Source: Marinobacter panjinensis (GTDB lineage: Bacteria; Pseudomonadota; Gammaproteobacteria; Pseudomonadales; Oleiphilaceae). Taken from it: DNA of 64,000 bases. A program made the position numbers and the translations under genes. Each line of letters starts with the position of its first letter. Position 1 is the stretch's first letter. The stretch spans positions 3,286,001-3,350,000 of the forward strand of contig NZ_SZYH01000001.1 of NCBI RefSeq assembly GCF_005298175.1, in the 5' to 3' direction. Positions 1-8,095 of this stretch are shown piece by piece. Under the pieces are notes generated by a model that was not told the DNA's origin, searched no databases, and saw nothing but the letters and a program-made list of their open reading frames with translations.

Positions 1-1
1 G

Positions 2-607
2 CTCGCCAGGCTGCACAAAGTGAGACCGCCACAGGAGTCCCTCAAGTTTCTGGCGTTACCTGACCCGGACAATGCGGCCCTGAGTCGGGTAGCGCTGTAT
101 CGCCGCTATCTGAAAGAAATCGGTGAACCTCACCCCGTGCTGGAGTGGGCGTTGAACTGGCTGGAGGATCATGCGCCGGAACCGGGCCCGACGGTGCTTT
201 GCCACTGCGATTTCCGGACCGGCAACTACATGATGAACGGTGACGAGCTGACCGCCGTCCTGGACTGGGAATTTGCCGCATGGAGCGATCCCGGTGAGGA
301 TCTGGGCTGGCTCTGTTGTCGCAGTTGGCGGTTCGGGGCTGATGATCGGGAAGTCGGTGGCATCGGAGACAAACAGGATCTTCTGGACGGTTACCGGGAG
401 GCAAGTGGCATCGACCTTGACCCGGCGGCGGTGAGCTATTGGGAAGTCATGGGGCTGGTGCGTTGGGCCATGATTGCGTTGCAGCAGGCGCGCAGGCATA
501 TGTCCGGCGAACAGCGTTCGCTGGAGCTGGCACTGACTGGCCGCATGGTGGCCCAGATGGAATTCGACCTGCTGAACCAGATTCAGGAACTGGAGGACGG
601 GCAATGA
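2..607 (+). CDS. APH-family phosphotransferase, C-terminal part (5' end outside window)
   Basis: The frame is open from base 2 to a TGA at 607, so the true start lies before the window. The visible C-terminal half carries the kinase-like catalytic loop HCDFRTGNYM (the HGDxxxxN motif with Cys for Gly) and the metal-binding DWEFA segment followed by DPGEDLGW, as in the aminoglycoside/choline phosphotransferase fold. Family members of this type commonly sit beside acyl-CoA dehydrogenases and acyl-CoA ligases and are usually not drug-resistance genes. The stop overlaps the next start as ATGA, and the two following genes are coupled the same way, so it belongs to the same acyl-CoA operon. The substrate is unknown. 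Confidence 0.88.
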   Translation, partial: LARLHKVRPPQESLKFLALPDPDNAALSRVALYRRYLKEIGEPHPVLEWALNWLEDHAPEPGPTVLCHCDFRTGNYMMNGDELTAVLDWEFAAWSDPGEDLGWLCCRSWRFGADDREVGGIGDKQDLLDGYREASGIDLDPAAVSYWEVMGLVRWAMIALQQARRHMSGEQRSLELALTGRMVAQMEFDLLNQIQELEDGQ

Positions 608-975
608 TCAATCAACCGGAAACCCAGGATCTGCTGACGGAGGCCCGCCAGGTGTTGCTGGATTCAGTGGCACCAGAGCTTTCGGGCGAGCGCAAATATC
701 AGGCACTGATGGTTGCCAATGCTATGGGTATGGCAATCCGGGAACTTGAACAGCGCGAGCATGGCCAACCAGAGCAGACCGACCGGACAGTACGGGCATT
801 CCTGGTGGAGCGATCCCTTGAGGCTACCACCGGTGATGCCGAGGAAGGTCTCGCCCGGGCCATTCGCGAGCATCATCTGGATGGGGCCGATCCGGCCCTG
901 CGCTCCGTGCTCCGAACCCTCACGGAGGCCCGGTTGCAGATCAACAACCCCCGCTATCTGAAGCGTGAATCATGA
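604..975 (+). CDS. DUF6285 protein
   Basis: Small soluble protein of 123 residues starting at the ATG that overlaps the previous stop (ATGA). It is rich in charged helices (RAIREHHLDG, LRSVLRTLTEARLQI) and has no signal peptide or membrane span. From family knowledge it resembles DUF6285, a group found immediately after APH-like phosphotransferases and near acyl-CoA dehydrogenases; no activity is established. Its own stop overlaps the acyl-CoA ligase start as ATGA, so the three genes are probably translated as a coupled unit. The family name rests on recognition, not on a search. Confidence 0.85.
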   Translation: MINQPETQDLLTEARQVLLDSVAPELSGERKYQALMVANAMGMAIRELEQREHGQPEQTDRTVRAFLVERSLEATTGDAEEGLARAIREHHLDGADPALRSVLRTLTEARLQINNPRYLKRES

Positions 976-2582
976 ATAAGTATGACAGCCTCGAGAAGAA
1001 AACCGCCAACCATTCTGCGCTGACACCGCTGAGTCTGCTTCAGCGCTCGGCACAGGTCTTTCCGGAAAAATGTGCAGTCATTGACGATGACCGGTCATTG
1101 TCCTACCGGGAGCTCTACCAACGTTGCCGCCAGGTGGGTGATGGGCTTCGTCATCGCGGCATTAAACCTGGTGATACGGTTGCCATTCTGTGTCCCAACA
1201 GCCATGAAATGCTGGAGTCCCATTATTCCGTCCCGATGGCCGGCGCGGTGCTGAACTCGATCAATATCCGCCTTGATGCAGCAACGCTGTCGTTCATCCT
1301 GGCTCATGGTGAAGCCCGGGTGCTGTTCTATGACACCCAATGGGAGAGCGAGGTGAGGGCGGCCATAGCCGAGCTGGAGCTGCCACCTTTGCTGGTTGCG
1401 ATTGAGCGCAAGGCGGGCGTGAGCGACGGCCTGGCGGACCTGGACTACGAGAGTCTGTTGGCGGAGGGTGATCCGGAGGCTTCCTGGCAACGTCCGTCCG
1501 ACGAATGGAGCGCCATTTCTCTGAATTACACCTCCGGTACCACCGGTAATCCCAAAGGTGTTGTCTACCACCATCGGGGCGCCTACCTGGCGGCCATGAC
1601 CAACGCGATGGTGTTCAACATGACCGCCGAGACCGTCTACCTGTGGACCCTGCCGATGTTCCATTGCAACGGCTGGGCCTATACCTGGGCGATCACCGCC
1701 GTGGGCGGTACCCATGTCTGCCTGCGGGAGGTGGACACCAAGGTAATCTACCAACGGATTGAAGACCACGGTGTGACCCACATGTGTGGCGCGCCAATTG
1801 TGATGAACCTGCTGCTGCAGGACCTGGGGCGTGAGGGCCTGACCCTTTCCCGGCCTGCCCACTTTGCCCTGGGTGGTGCGGCGCCCCCCAGCAGCGTTAT
1901 CCGTAAGGCAGAGGAAATCGGCTTCCAGATTACCCACCTGTATGGACTGACAGAAACATTTGGACCATCGACGCTGTGTGTGCCCCAGCCGGAATGGCAG
2001 CAGCTCCCTCTGGAAGAGCGGGCGATGAAAATGTCCCGTCAGGGCGTCCCCACCCACGGTCTGGACGAGGTCACGGTGCTGGATATGGCCAGCGGGGAAC
2101 AGGTACCCGCCGATGGCAATGCCCTGGGCGAGATATGTATCCGCGGTAACACCGTGATGAAGGGCTACCTGAAAAATGCGGAAGCCACGAATGAGGCCTT
2201 CAAGGATGGCTGGTTCCATACCGGTGACCTCGCCGTCATGCACCCGGACCACTATGTTGAAATCCGGGACCGGGCCAAGGACGTGATTATCTCTGGTGGC
2301 GAGAATATCTCCAGTCTGGAGGTAGAAGAGGTTCTCTACCGGCACCCGAAAGTTTCCGAGGCGGCGGTGGTTGCCATGGCCGATGAAAAGTGGGGCGAAG
2401 TGCCTTGTGCCTTTGTCAATCCGGTCGACGATGGCGAGAACCCAACCGCCGAGGAGATCATCGCTTTTTGTCGGGAGCACATGGCGCACTTCAAGGCGCC
2501 GAGGAAAGTGGTGCTTGGTGAGTTGCCCAAGACCGCCACTGGGAAGATCCGCAAAAACATTCTCCGGGACTCGCTGTCCTGA
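972..2582 (+). CDS. AMP-forming acyl-CoA synthetase
   Basis: 536-residue ANL-superfamily ligase that activates a carboxylic acid to its CoA thioester with ATP. The P-loop-like motif YTSGTTGNPKGV lies near residue 186, the A5 motif HLYGLTETFGP near residue 321, and the C-terminal hinge and lysine region GWFHTGDLAV, DVIISGGENIS and KTATGKIRK are complete. Length and motif order match medium/long-chain acyl-CoA ligases of the FadD/AlkK type. It starts inside the DUF6285 stop and is followed by an ABC importer for a carboxylate-type solute, which suggests it activates the imported compound. The exact acid cannot be read from the sequence. Confidence 0.93.
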   Translation: MNKYDSLEKKTANHSALTPLSLLQRSAQVFPEKCAVIDDDRSLSYRELYQRCRQVGDGLRHRGIKPGDTVAILCPNSHEMLESHYSVPMAGAVLNSINIRLDAATLSFILAHGEARVLFYDTQWESEVRAAIAELELPPLLVAIERKAGVSDGLADLDYESLLAEGDPEASWQRPSDEWSAISLNYTSGTTGNPKGVVYHHRGAYLAAMTNAMVFNMTAETVYLWTLPMFHCNGWAYTWAITAVGGTHVCLREVDTKVIYQRIEDHGVTHMCGAPIVMNLLLQDLGREGLTLSRPAHFALGGAAPPSSVIRKAEEIGFQITHLYGLTETFGPSTLCVPQPEWQQLPLEERAMKMSRQGVPTHGLDEVTVLDMASGEQVPADGNALGEICIRGNTVMKGYLKNAEATNEAFKDGWFHTGDLAVMHPDHYVEIRDRAKDVIISGGENISSLEVEEVLYRHPKVSEAAVVAMADEKWGEVPCAFVNPVDDGENPTAEEIIAFCREHMAHFKAPRKVVLGELPKTATGKIRKNILRDSLS

Positions 2583-2650
2583 CGATTGGGCTGGCCATGG
2601 TCAGCAGGAGGTTGCCATAACGCGAATAACGAATTCGGAAAAACGAAACC

Positions 2651-2670
2651 GGCCCAGATGAAAATGGGCC
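2651..2670 (+). other. Stem-loop before the first ABC binding-protein gene
   Basis: GGCCCA and TGGGCC form a perfect 6-bp stem around an 8-nt A-rich loop, about 45 nt before the binding-protein ATG. No U-run follows, so it is not an obvious terminator. It could be part of a leader or protect a processed mRNA end. Confidence 0.35.
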
Positions 2671-2715
2671 CGCAAGTTCCAGTGACAACAAAGACAAGAA
2701 AACAGGAGCACAACC

Positions 2716-3939
2716 ATGAAAAAAACAAGCATCAAGAATCTGCTGGTTGCGATGACCGCAACCGCGACGCTTGGTACCGTCAGTGTCAGCTATGCCGAGG
2801 ATCCTATCCGGATCGGCGGTCTCTACATTCTCTCTGGCAGTGCCGCCACTTACGGTGAGTTTGCCCAGAAGGGCATCGACCTGGCAGTGGATGAAATCAA
2901 TGGCTCCGGTGGCATTCTGGGTCGCCAGGTCGAAATGGTTTATGAGGACAGCCAGGGCAAGGCCTCGGTGGCCATCCAGGCAGCCCGGAAACTGGTTTAT
3001 TCCGAGGGTGTCGACGCCCTGGTGGGTCTGGACAGCTCGGGTGTTGCCCAGGGTATGGTTCCGACCATGCCGGAGCTGCAGAAGCCACTGATCATCACCC
3101 ACGCCGCCACACCGGACGTCACCGGCAATCTGTGTAATGCCTTTACCTACCGCATCAGCGTGAACGTGGCCCAGAACATGAAGGCTGCGGCCCTGGTGGC
3201 TGCAGAAACGGATGCCACCAACTGGACCACCATCGGCCCGGACTACGCCTTTGGGCACCAGTCCTGGGAGTTCTTCGGCAATTACCTCAAAGAGCTCAAG
3301 CCGGATGTGAACCTGATGTCGGAGACCAATTTCCCGCGCTTTGGTGCCGAGGATTTCACCCCGTTCATTGACCGGGTCATGGACTCTGATGCCGAAGGTG
3401 TGCTGATTTCGGTCTGGGGTGGTGATCTGGTCAACTTTATCCGCCAGGCCAATACCCGTGGGTTCTTCGAAAAGGACATGGAGGTGATGTTTACTGTGGG
3501 TGCCGCGACCGAGGTGCTCTCTGCTCTGGGCGAGGAAATGCCAGAGGGTGTGCATCTGTCCACGCGCTATTGGTATGAAGCCTATGACAACCCCGTGAAT
3601 GATCGCTTCGTTAAGGCGTACATTGACGCCTACGGCACGCCCCCGAGCTACAACGCCGAGGGCGCCTACGCAGCGATCTATGCCTATAAAAAGGCCATGG
3701 AAACAGCCGGTACCACCGAAGGTCCTGCCGTCGCCAAGGCGCTTAGCGGTATGAGCCTGGAGGCACCGAACGGTACGGTGACGTTCCGAGAGGGTGATCA
3801 CCAGGCGATGGTCAGCCCGAACTGGGGTGTTTCCGGCCCCATGCATCCGGAGCACGGCATTCGCACGCTGACGAACCTGCAGATCTTTGACGGCGAAAAA
3901 GTAGCCCGAACCATTGAAGAGACTGGTTGCAAGCTTTGA
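2716..3939 (+). CDS. HAAT-type ABC transporter substrate-binding protein (system 1)
   Basis: 407-residue periplasmic binding protein of the LivJ/Peripla_BP_6 type. A Sec signal peptide (basic start MKKTSIK, hydrophobic core, cleavage probably after SYA near residue 27) is followed by IRIGGLYILSGSAATYG and DEINGSGGILGRQVE, which are hallmarks of the family. An AGGAG stretch precedes the ATG. It sits between the acyl-CoA ligase and the two permease genes. The ligand is probably a carboxylate rather than a branched-chain amino acid, judged only from the surrounding CoA-ligase, dehydrogenase and CoA-transferase genes. Confidence 0.93.
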   Translation: MKKTSIKNLLVAMTATATLGTVSVSYAEDPIRIGGLYILSGSAATYGEFAQKGIDLAVDEINGSGGILGRQVEMVYEDSQGKASVAIQAARKLVYSEGVDALVGLDSSGVAQGMVPTMPELQKPLIITHAATPDVTGNLCNAFTYRISVNVAQNMKAAALVAAETDATNWTTIGPDYAFGHQSWEFFGNYLKELKPDVNLMSETNFPRFGAEDFTPFIDRVMDSDAEGVLISVWGGDLVNFIRQANTRGFFEKDMEVMFTVGAATEVLSALGEEMPEGVHLSTRYWYEAYDNPVNDRFVKAYIDAYGTPPSYNAEGAYAAIYAYKKAMETAGTTEGPAVAKALSGMSLEAPNGTVTFREGDHQAMVSPNWGVSGPMHPEHGIRTLTNLQIFDGEKVARTIEETGCKL

Positions 3940-3965
3940 TCTGATTGTTGATTTTTTCGCTTGCC

Positions 3966-3987
3966 GTGGCGCCCTCCGGGGCGCCAC
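3966..3987 (+). other. Strong intercistronic stem-loop between binding protein and permease
   Basis: GTGGCGCC and GGCGCCAC form a perfect 8-bp GC-rich stem with loop CTCCGG, 27 nt after the binding-protein stop and about 30 nt before the permease start. There is no U-run after it on the plus strand. Such hairpins downstream of periplasmic binding-protein genes in other transport operons protect the upstream mRNA and keep binding protein more abundant than permease; that role here is inferred. Confidence 0.6.
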
Positions 3988-4017
3988 GAAACCGGCTTAA
4001 ATCTAATGAGGTAATCC

Positions 4018-4887
4018 ATGTCTGGCATCGGAGCGGCGTTGCTGAACAGTCTCGATATCGGCCTGCTACTGTTCATTATCGCAGTGGGCCTGAACATCGT
4101 GTTCGGTGTACTGAATATCATCAACTTTGCCCACGGGGCACTTTACATGCTGGGGGCCTACCTGGCCTTCACCCTGATTAACATAGCGGGAATGCCCTTC
4201 TGGGCGGCTCTGCTCCTGGCTCCGGTTGGCGTTGCCATTCTGGCGGTGGTCATCGACCGGGTCTTGTTGCGCTTCATCTATTCCAGGGACGTGGCAGACA
4301 GCCTGCTACTGACTTTCGCTATCCTGCTGATCATCAACGAGAGCGTGAGAATGATCTGGGGTAGTGGTATCCATGTCGTCCAGCCGCCGGATTTGCTTTC
4401 AGGTTCGGTGCGCTTGCTGGGCAGTTCCGTCGCCACCTACAGCCTGTTTGTGATCGTCATCGGCCTGTTGCTGCTGGCCGGTCTCTGGTACCTGTTCAAC
4501 CGCACCCGCGTTGGCCGCATCATGCGAGCAGCGGCACTGGACCGCGATATGGCCGAGGCACTGTGCATCAACACCCGGCTGGTGGTGACCGGCGTTTTTG
4601 CCTTTGGTGCCTGGCTGGCAGCTGTCGGTGGTGTCATGGCCGCACCCATGCGGGCACTTGATCCCGGTATGGGGGACAAGATCATTATCGAGTCGTTCAT
4701 CGTAGTGGTGATCGGCGGCCTTGGGAGTTTCCCGGGTGCCTTGTTTGGCGCCATCATCCTGGGCCTGATTCACGGCTTTGGAGGCCGCTACCTGCCGGAA
4801 GTGAACCTGTTGTTGCCGTTCGTGGGTATGGCACTGGTTCTGTTGTTCAAACCAAACGGCATTATGGGCAAGGGGGCAAACGCATGA
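4018..4887 (+). CDS. HAAT ABC transporter permease, LivH type (system 1)
   Basis: 289-residue inner-membrane permease with about eight hydrophobic spans. The early segment GLNIVFGVLNIINFAHGALYMLGAYLAF is typical of LivH, and the cytoplasmic coupling loop RAAALDRDMAEALCINTR matches the family's EAA-like loop. It is preceded by TGAGGT and its stop overlaps the LivM-type start as ATGA. It forms the membrane channel of the importer with its neighbour. Confidence 0.93.
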   Translation: MSGIGAALLNSLDIGLLLFIIAVGLNIVFGVLNIINFAHGALYMLGAYLAFTLINIAGMPFWAALLLAPVGVAILAVVIDRVLLRFIYSRDVADSLLLTFAILLIINESVRMIWGSGIHVVQPPDLLSGSVRLLGSSVATYSLFVIVIGLLLLAGLWYLFNRTRVGRIMRAAALDRDMAEALCINTRLVVTGVFAFGAWLAAVGGVMAAPMRALDPGMGDKIIIESFIVVVIGGLGSFPGALFGAIILGLIHGFGGRYLPEVNLLLPFVGMALVLLFKPNGIMGKGANA

Positions 4888-5831
4888 AGACCAAGGTTCT
4901 GATGGCCATTCTGGCTGTGGTGATTGCCGGGCTGATTGCGGTGCCCTGGATCGCTTCCTATTTCTATGTGTTTATTTTTACCGAGATCCTGATTTTGGGC
5001 CTTTTTGCGGCCAGCTTTAACCTGATTTTCGGCTATACCGGTATGTTAAGCTTCGGGCATGCGGCTTTCTTCGGCATTGGCTCTTACGCCACGGCCCTGG
5101 TACTGATCCACCTGGAGTGGCCGTTCCTGGCTTGCCTGTTGGTCTCCATGGGCGCGTCCGCACTGCTGGCGCTGGTGATTGGCTTTATGAGCGTCCGGCT
5201 CAACGAGGTGTACTTTGCCATGCTCACCCTGGCCTTTGGCATGATGGTCTTTGCCATCGCCTATCAGTGGCGTTCGGTGACCAACGGCAGTGATGGTCTT
5301 GCCGGGTTTACCCTCGGCTCATTCGGCCTCGGCCTTGATCTGACGCTGGCTAATCCATCGGTCTATTACCATGTGGTGCTGGCTATTGTGGCCATCGCTT
5401 CGGTAGTGCTCTACGTGATCTGTCGCAGCTCCTTCGGCATGATTCTCAAGGCCATTCGGCAGAATCCCGAGCGAGTCTCCTTCGCCGGGTTGAACGTGAG
5501 GACCTACCGTCTCGTGGCTTTCGTTATTGCCGGTACCTTTGCAGGCCTGGCTGGTGGTCTGATCGCTCCGTTCCTGCGGGTAGCAAGCCCGGAACTTCTC
5601 CATTGGTCCATGTCCGCCGAACCCATCCTGATGGCTATTCTTGGTGGCACCGGGTTTTTCCTGGGCCCATTCATCGGTTCTGCGGCGTTCGTATTGCTGG
5701 AAACCTGGATCACCACTTATACCGAGTCCTGGATGCTGGTTCTGGGGATTATCCTGGCAATGATGGTGATCTTCTTCCGCAAGGGGCTGCTGGGCACCGC
5801 CATTGACTGGTGGATGGAGGTGAAGAAATGA
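4884..5831 (+). CDS. HAAT ABC transporter permease, LivM type (system 1)
   Basis: 315-residue permease with hydrophobic spans throughout. The segment FNLIFGYTGMLSFGHAAFFGIGSYA is the LivM signature, and the coupling loop KAIRQNPERVSFAGLNVRTYR is intact. It starts in the ATGA overlap with the LivH-type gene and ends in an ATGA overlap with the ATPase gene, so subunit ratios are probably set by translational coupling. Confidence 0.93.
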   Translation: MKTKVLMAILAVVIAGLIAVPWIASYFYVFIFTEILILGLFAASFNLIFGYTGMLSFGHAAFFGIGSYATALVLIHLEWPFLACLLVSMGASALLALVIGFMSVRLNEVYFAMLTLAFGMMVFAIAYQWRSVTNGSDGLAGFTLGSFGLGLDLTLANPSVYYHVVLAIVAIASVVLYVICRSSFGMILKAIRQNPERVSFAGLNVRTYRLVAFVIAGTFAGLAGGLIAPFLRVASPELLHWSMSAEPILMAILGGTGFFLGPFIGSAAFVLLETWITTYTESWMLVLGIILAMMVIFFRKGLLGTAIDWWMEVKK

Positions 5832-6610
5832 GTAATCCGGTTCTCACGATTTCAAACCTTACCAAGCGTTTTGGCGGAGTTACCGCGGTTTCCGATATCA
5901 ACCTGGAAGTCATGCCCAAGGAAACCATCGCAATTATCGGTCCCAACGGTGCCGGCAAGACAACCTTCTACAACATGGTGTCCGGCCGGATGCAGCCGAC
6001 TGAAGGCAAGATTATGCTGGACGGCAAGGACATCACCGGCATGCCGCCTCACAAGATCAGCCGGCTGGGAGTATCCCGGTCGTTCCAGATCAATAACATC
6101 TTCCCCGAGATGACGGTGCAGGAGAATGTGGAAGTGGTGCTGTCGGCCTACCACGGCCACAGCCGCAAGCTGTTCAATATTGCCTCCCGCAATACCGGAA
6201 TCCAGCAGGAGGCGGTTGAGTTTCTGAAGCGTCTGGGCATCGACAGCCTGAAGGCGCAGCGTGCTGAAGTGATCAGCTACGGCGACAAACGATTGCTGGA
6301 AATCGCCATGGTGCTGGCAACACAGCCCAAGCTGGTGCTGCTGGACGAACCCACCGCCGGCATGACACCGGATGAAACCCGGCGCACCACGCGGCTGATC
6401 AAGAAGCTTGCGGACAGTGGTGACTATACGTTCATGATTACCGAGCATGATATGGACGTGGTCTTCAACCTGGCGGACCGCATTCTGGTCATGCACCGTG
6501 GCGAAAAGCTGTTTGCCGGTTCACCCGAGGAAGTGAAAAACCACCCTGAGGTTCGTGTCGCCTATCTGGGTGAGGAAGAGGACGAGGCGGTCGAGGAGGC
6601 CAAACCATGA
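5828..6610 (+). CDS. HAAT ABC transporter ATPase, LivG type (system 1)
   Basis: 260-residue ATPase starting at the ATG overlapping the previous stop; a longer reading adds six residues without a better ribosome site. Walker A GPNGAGKTT lies near residue 38. The signature loop is the variant VISYGDKRLLEIA instead of LSYGQQR, followed by Walker B LVLLDEPTAGM and the H-loop ITEHDMDVV. The C-terminus carries the LivG-type extension with an acidic tail (EEEDEAVEEAK). It powers import together with the LivF-type subunit. Confidence 0.93.
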   Translation: MSNPVLTISNLTKRFGGVTAVSDINLEVMPKETIAIIGPNGAGKTTFYNMVSGRMQPTEGKIMLDGKDITGMPPHKISRLGVSRSFQINNIFPEMTVQENVEVVLSAYHGHSRKLFNIASRNTGIQQEAVEFLKRLGIDSLKAQRAEVISYGDKRLLEIAMVLATQPKLVLLDEPTAGMTPDETRRTTRLIKKLADSGDYTFMITEHDMDVVFNLADRILVMHRGEKLFAGSPEEVKNHPEVRVAYLGEEEDEAVEEAKP

Positions 6611-7311
6611 TTCTTGATGTCCGCAATATTCAGACGTTTTACGGTGAGAGCCAGGCGCTCCAGGGTGTTACCCTTCAGCTCGAAGCCGGTGAGACGGTTT
6701 GCATCCTCGGCCGGAATGGGGCGGGAAAGAGCACCACCCTGAAAAGTATTATGGGTCTTACGCCCCCGCGCTCCGGAGAGGTCATCTATGATGGCAAGGC
6801 TGTACAGGGCTGGCCAGCGCACCGGATTGCCCGCGCAGGCATCGGTTATGTACCGGAAGACCGCCGGATCTTTCCCGGACTGACAGTGCGGGACAACCTG
6901 GATGTGGCCTCCTATCAACGCAAAGGCAGTACCGCCCGCTGGACGGTGGATGGCATCCTCAAGAAATACGAGATGCTGGGCGAACTGGCGGACCAGGACG
7001 GTGCCACCCTCTCCGGTGGCCAGCAGCAGATGCTGGCGGTGGCGCGCTCGCTGATGATCCAGCCACGGCTGTTGTTGCTGGACGAGCCCAATGAAGGTCT
7101 GGCGCCGGTTATCGTGCAACAGATTGGTGAGCTGATTGATGACCTGAGCAAGACCACAACTATCCTGTTCACCGACCAGAGCGTGCGGTTTGCCCTCAAG
7201 CACGCACAGAGAGCCTATATCCTTGAAAAGGGCCAGGTAGTGCATGAGGCAACCAGTGACGAGTTGCGCACTGATCAGGCCACACAGGACCGGTATCTCT
7301 CGGTAGCATAG
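6607..7311 (+). CDS. HAAT ABC transporter ATPase, LivF type (system 1)
   Basis: 234-residue ATPase with Walker A GRNGAGKST, the Q-loop region YVPEDRRIFPGLTV, signature LSGGQQQML and Walker B LLLLDEPNEGLAP. The gene starts in an ATGA overlap with the LivG-type gene and closes the first importer operon. One oddity is FTDQSVRFALK where LivF proteins usually have VEQN near the switch histidine; substitutions there are tolerated in the family. Confidence 0.93.
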   Translation: MILDVRNIQTFYGESQALQGVTLQLEAGETVCILGRNGAGKSTTLKSIMGLTPPRSGEVIYDGKAVQGWPAHRIARAGIGYVPEDRRIFPGLTVRDNLDVASYQRKGSTARWTVDGILKKYEMLGELADQDGATLSGGQQQMLAVARSLMIQPRLLLLDEPNEGLAPVIVQQIGELIDDLSKTTTILFTDQSVRFALKHAQRAYILEKGQVVHEATSDELRTDQATQDRYLSVA

Positions 7312-7315
7312 TCTG

Positions 7316-7346
7316 GCGGTGGCATAATCTGGCTTATAATCACCGC
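7316..7346. promoter_or_regulatory. Inverted repeat over a TATAAT box, probable TetR operator
   Basis: GCGGTG (7316-7321) and CACCGC (7341-7346) are perfect inverted arms around a 19-nt centre holding a consensus -10 box TATAAT at 7335-7340. The element lies between the importer operon and the TetR-type gene, where an autoregulatory operator is expected. No good -35 box is visible. Confidence 0.55.
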
Positions 7347-7363
7347 CGCAGGAGCAGGCAGTC

Positions 7364-8056
7364 GTGGTACCAATGATTGAAAATTATGAGGCATTTCGTG
7401 ACGAATTGAGCATGTCTAAGGAGGACGTGGTCCGGGAGGTGTACCGCCAGAACAAGGACAGAATCAGCATCAAGAAAGAGGCAACGGCGGTCAAGAACCT
7501 GATCCGGATCATCGAATCGACGTTGAGACTGGCCAACTCCAAGGGCTTCCACGCCATGACCCTGAGAGATCTGTGTGCGGATTCGGGCATGAGCATGGGG
7601 GGGCTGTATGCCTACATTCGCAACAAGGACGACTTGATCCACCTGATCCAGAGCCATGGATTCACCATTACCCGCCGCACCTTGTTGCACTACACTGGCG
7701 GGGTGGACAACGTACGTGACAAGCTGTTCTCTGCGATCAAGGCGCACCTGTACCTGAGCGAGCTGATGCGGGCCTGGTTCTATTTCTCCTATATGGAAGC
7801 GAAGAGCCTGCCGGCGCCGGAAAAGCGCGATGCGGTCGCCATCGAGCTGGAGATCGAGGATATCTTCCTGAGCGTCATTGAGGACGGCATCAAGGCAGGG
7901 GTGTACCGGCCAAGGAACGCCCGCCTCGTAGCTTCAATGATCAAGGCCCTGTTGCAGGACTGGTACCTGAAGCGCCGAAAATACCGTGACCAGAATGTTG
8001 CCGTTGATGACTATGCGGCGTTTGTCAGAGATGTAATTGAAAGCTATCTGCTCTGA
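7364..8056 (+). CDS. TetR/AcrR-family transcriptional regulator
   Basis: 230-residue repressor-type protein. The helix-turn-helix spans the segment GFHAMTLRDLCADSGMSMGG followed by LYAYIRNKDDLIHL (about residues 62-98), which is later than usual because about 45 charged residues precede it. Two starts are possible: GTG at 7364, 9 nt after AGGAG, or ATG at 7373, three codons later; I prefer the GTG for its ribosome-site spacing. The remaining helices form the ligand domain. It sits after the importer operon and before the dehydrogenase, so it probably controls this carboxylate cluster through the repeat just upstream. Confidence 0.9.
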   Translation: MVPMIENYEAFRDELSMSKEDVVREVYRQNKDRISIKKEATAVKNLIRIIESTLRLANSKGFHAMTLRDLCADSGMSMGGLYAYIRNKDDLIHLIQSHGFTITRRTLLHYTGGVDNVRDKLFSAIKAHLYLSELMRAWFYFSYMEAKSLPAPEKRDAVAIELEIEDIFLSVIEDGIKAGVYRPRNARLVASMIKALLQDWYLKRRKYRDQNVAVDDYAAFVRDVIESYLL

Positions 8057-8095
8057 AGGCGCTGGTTCCTTCCTTTGAGGATCGAGAGGACTGAA

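Noticed and set aside
2..607. Aminoglycoside-resistance gene
   Set aside because: The fold is shared, but the context of DUF6285, acyl-CoA ligase and fatty-acid-type genes indicates a metabolic phosphotransferase-like protein.
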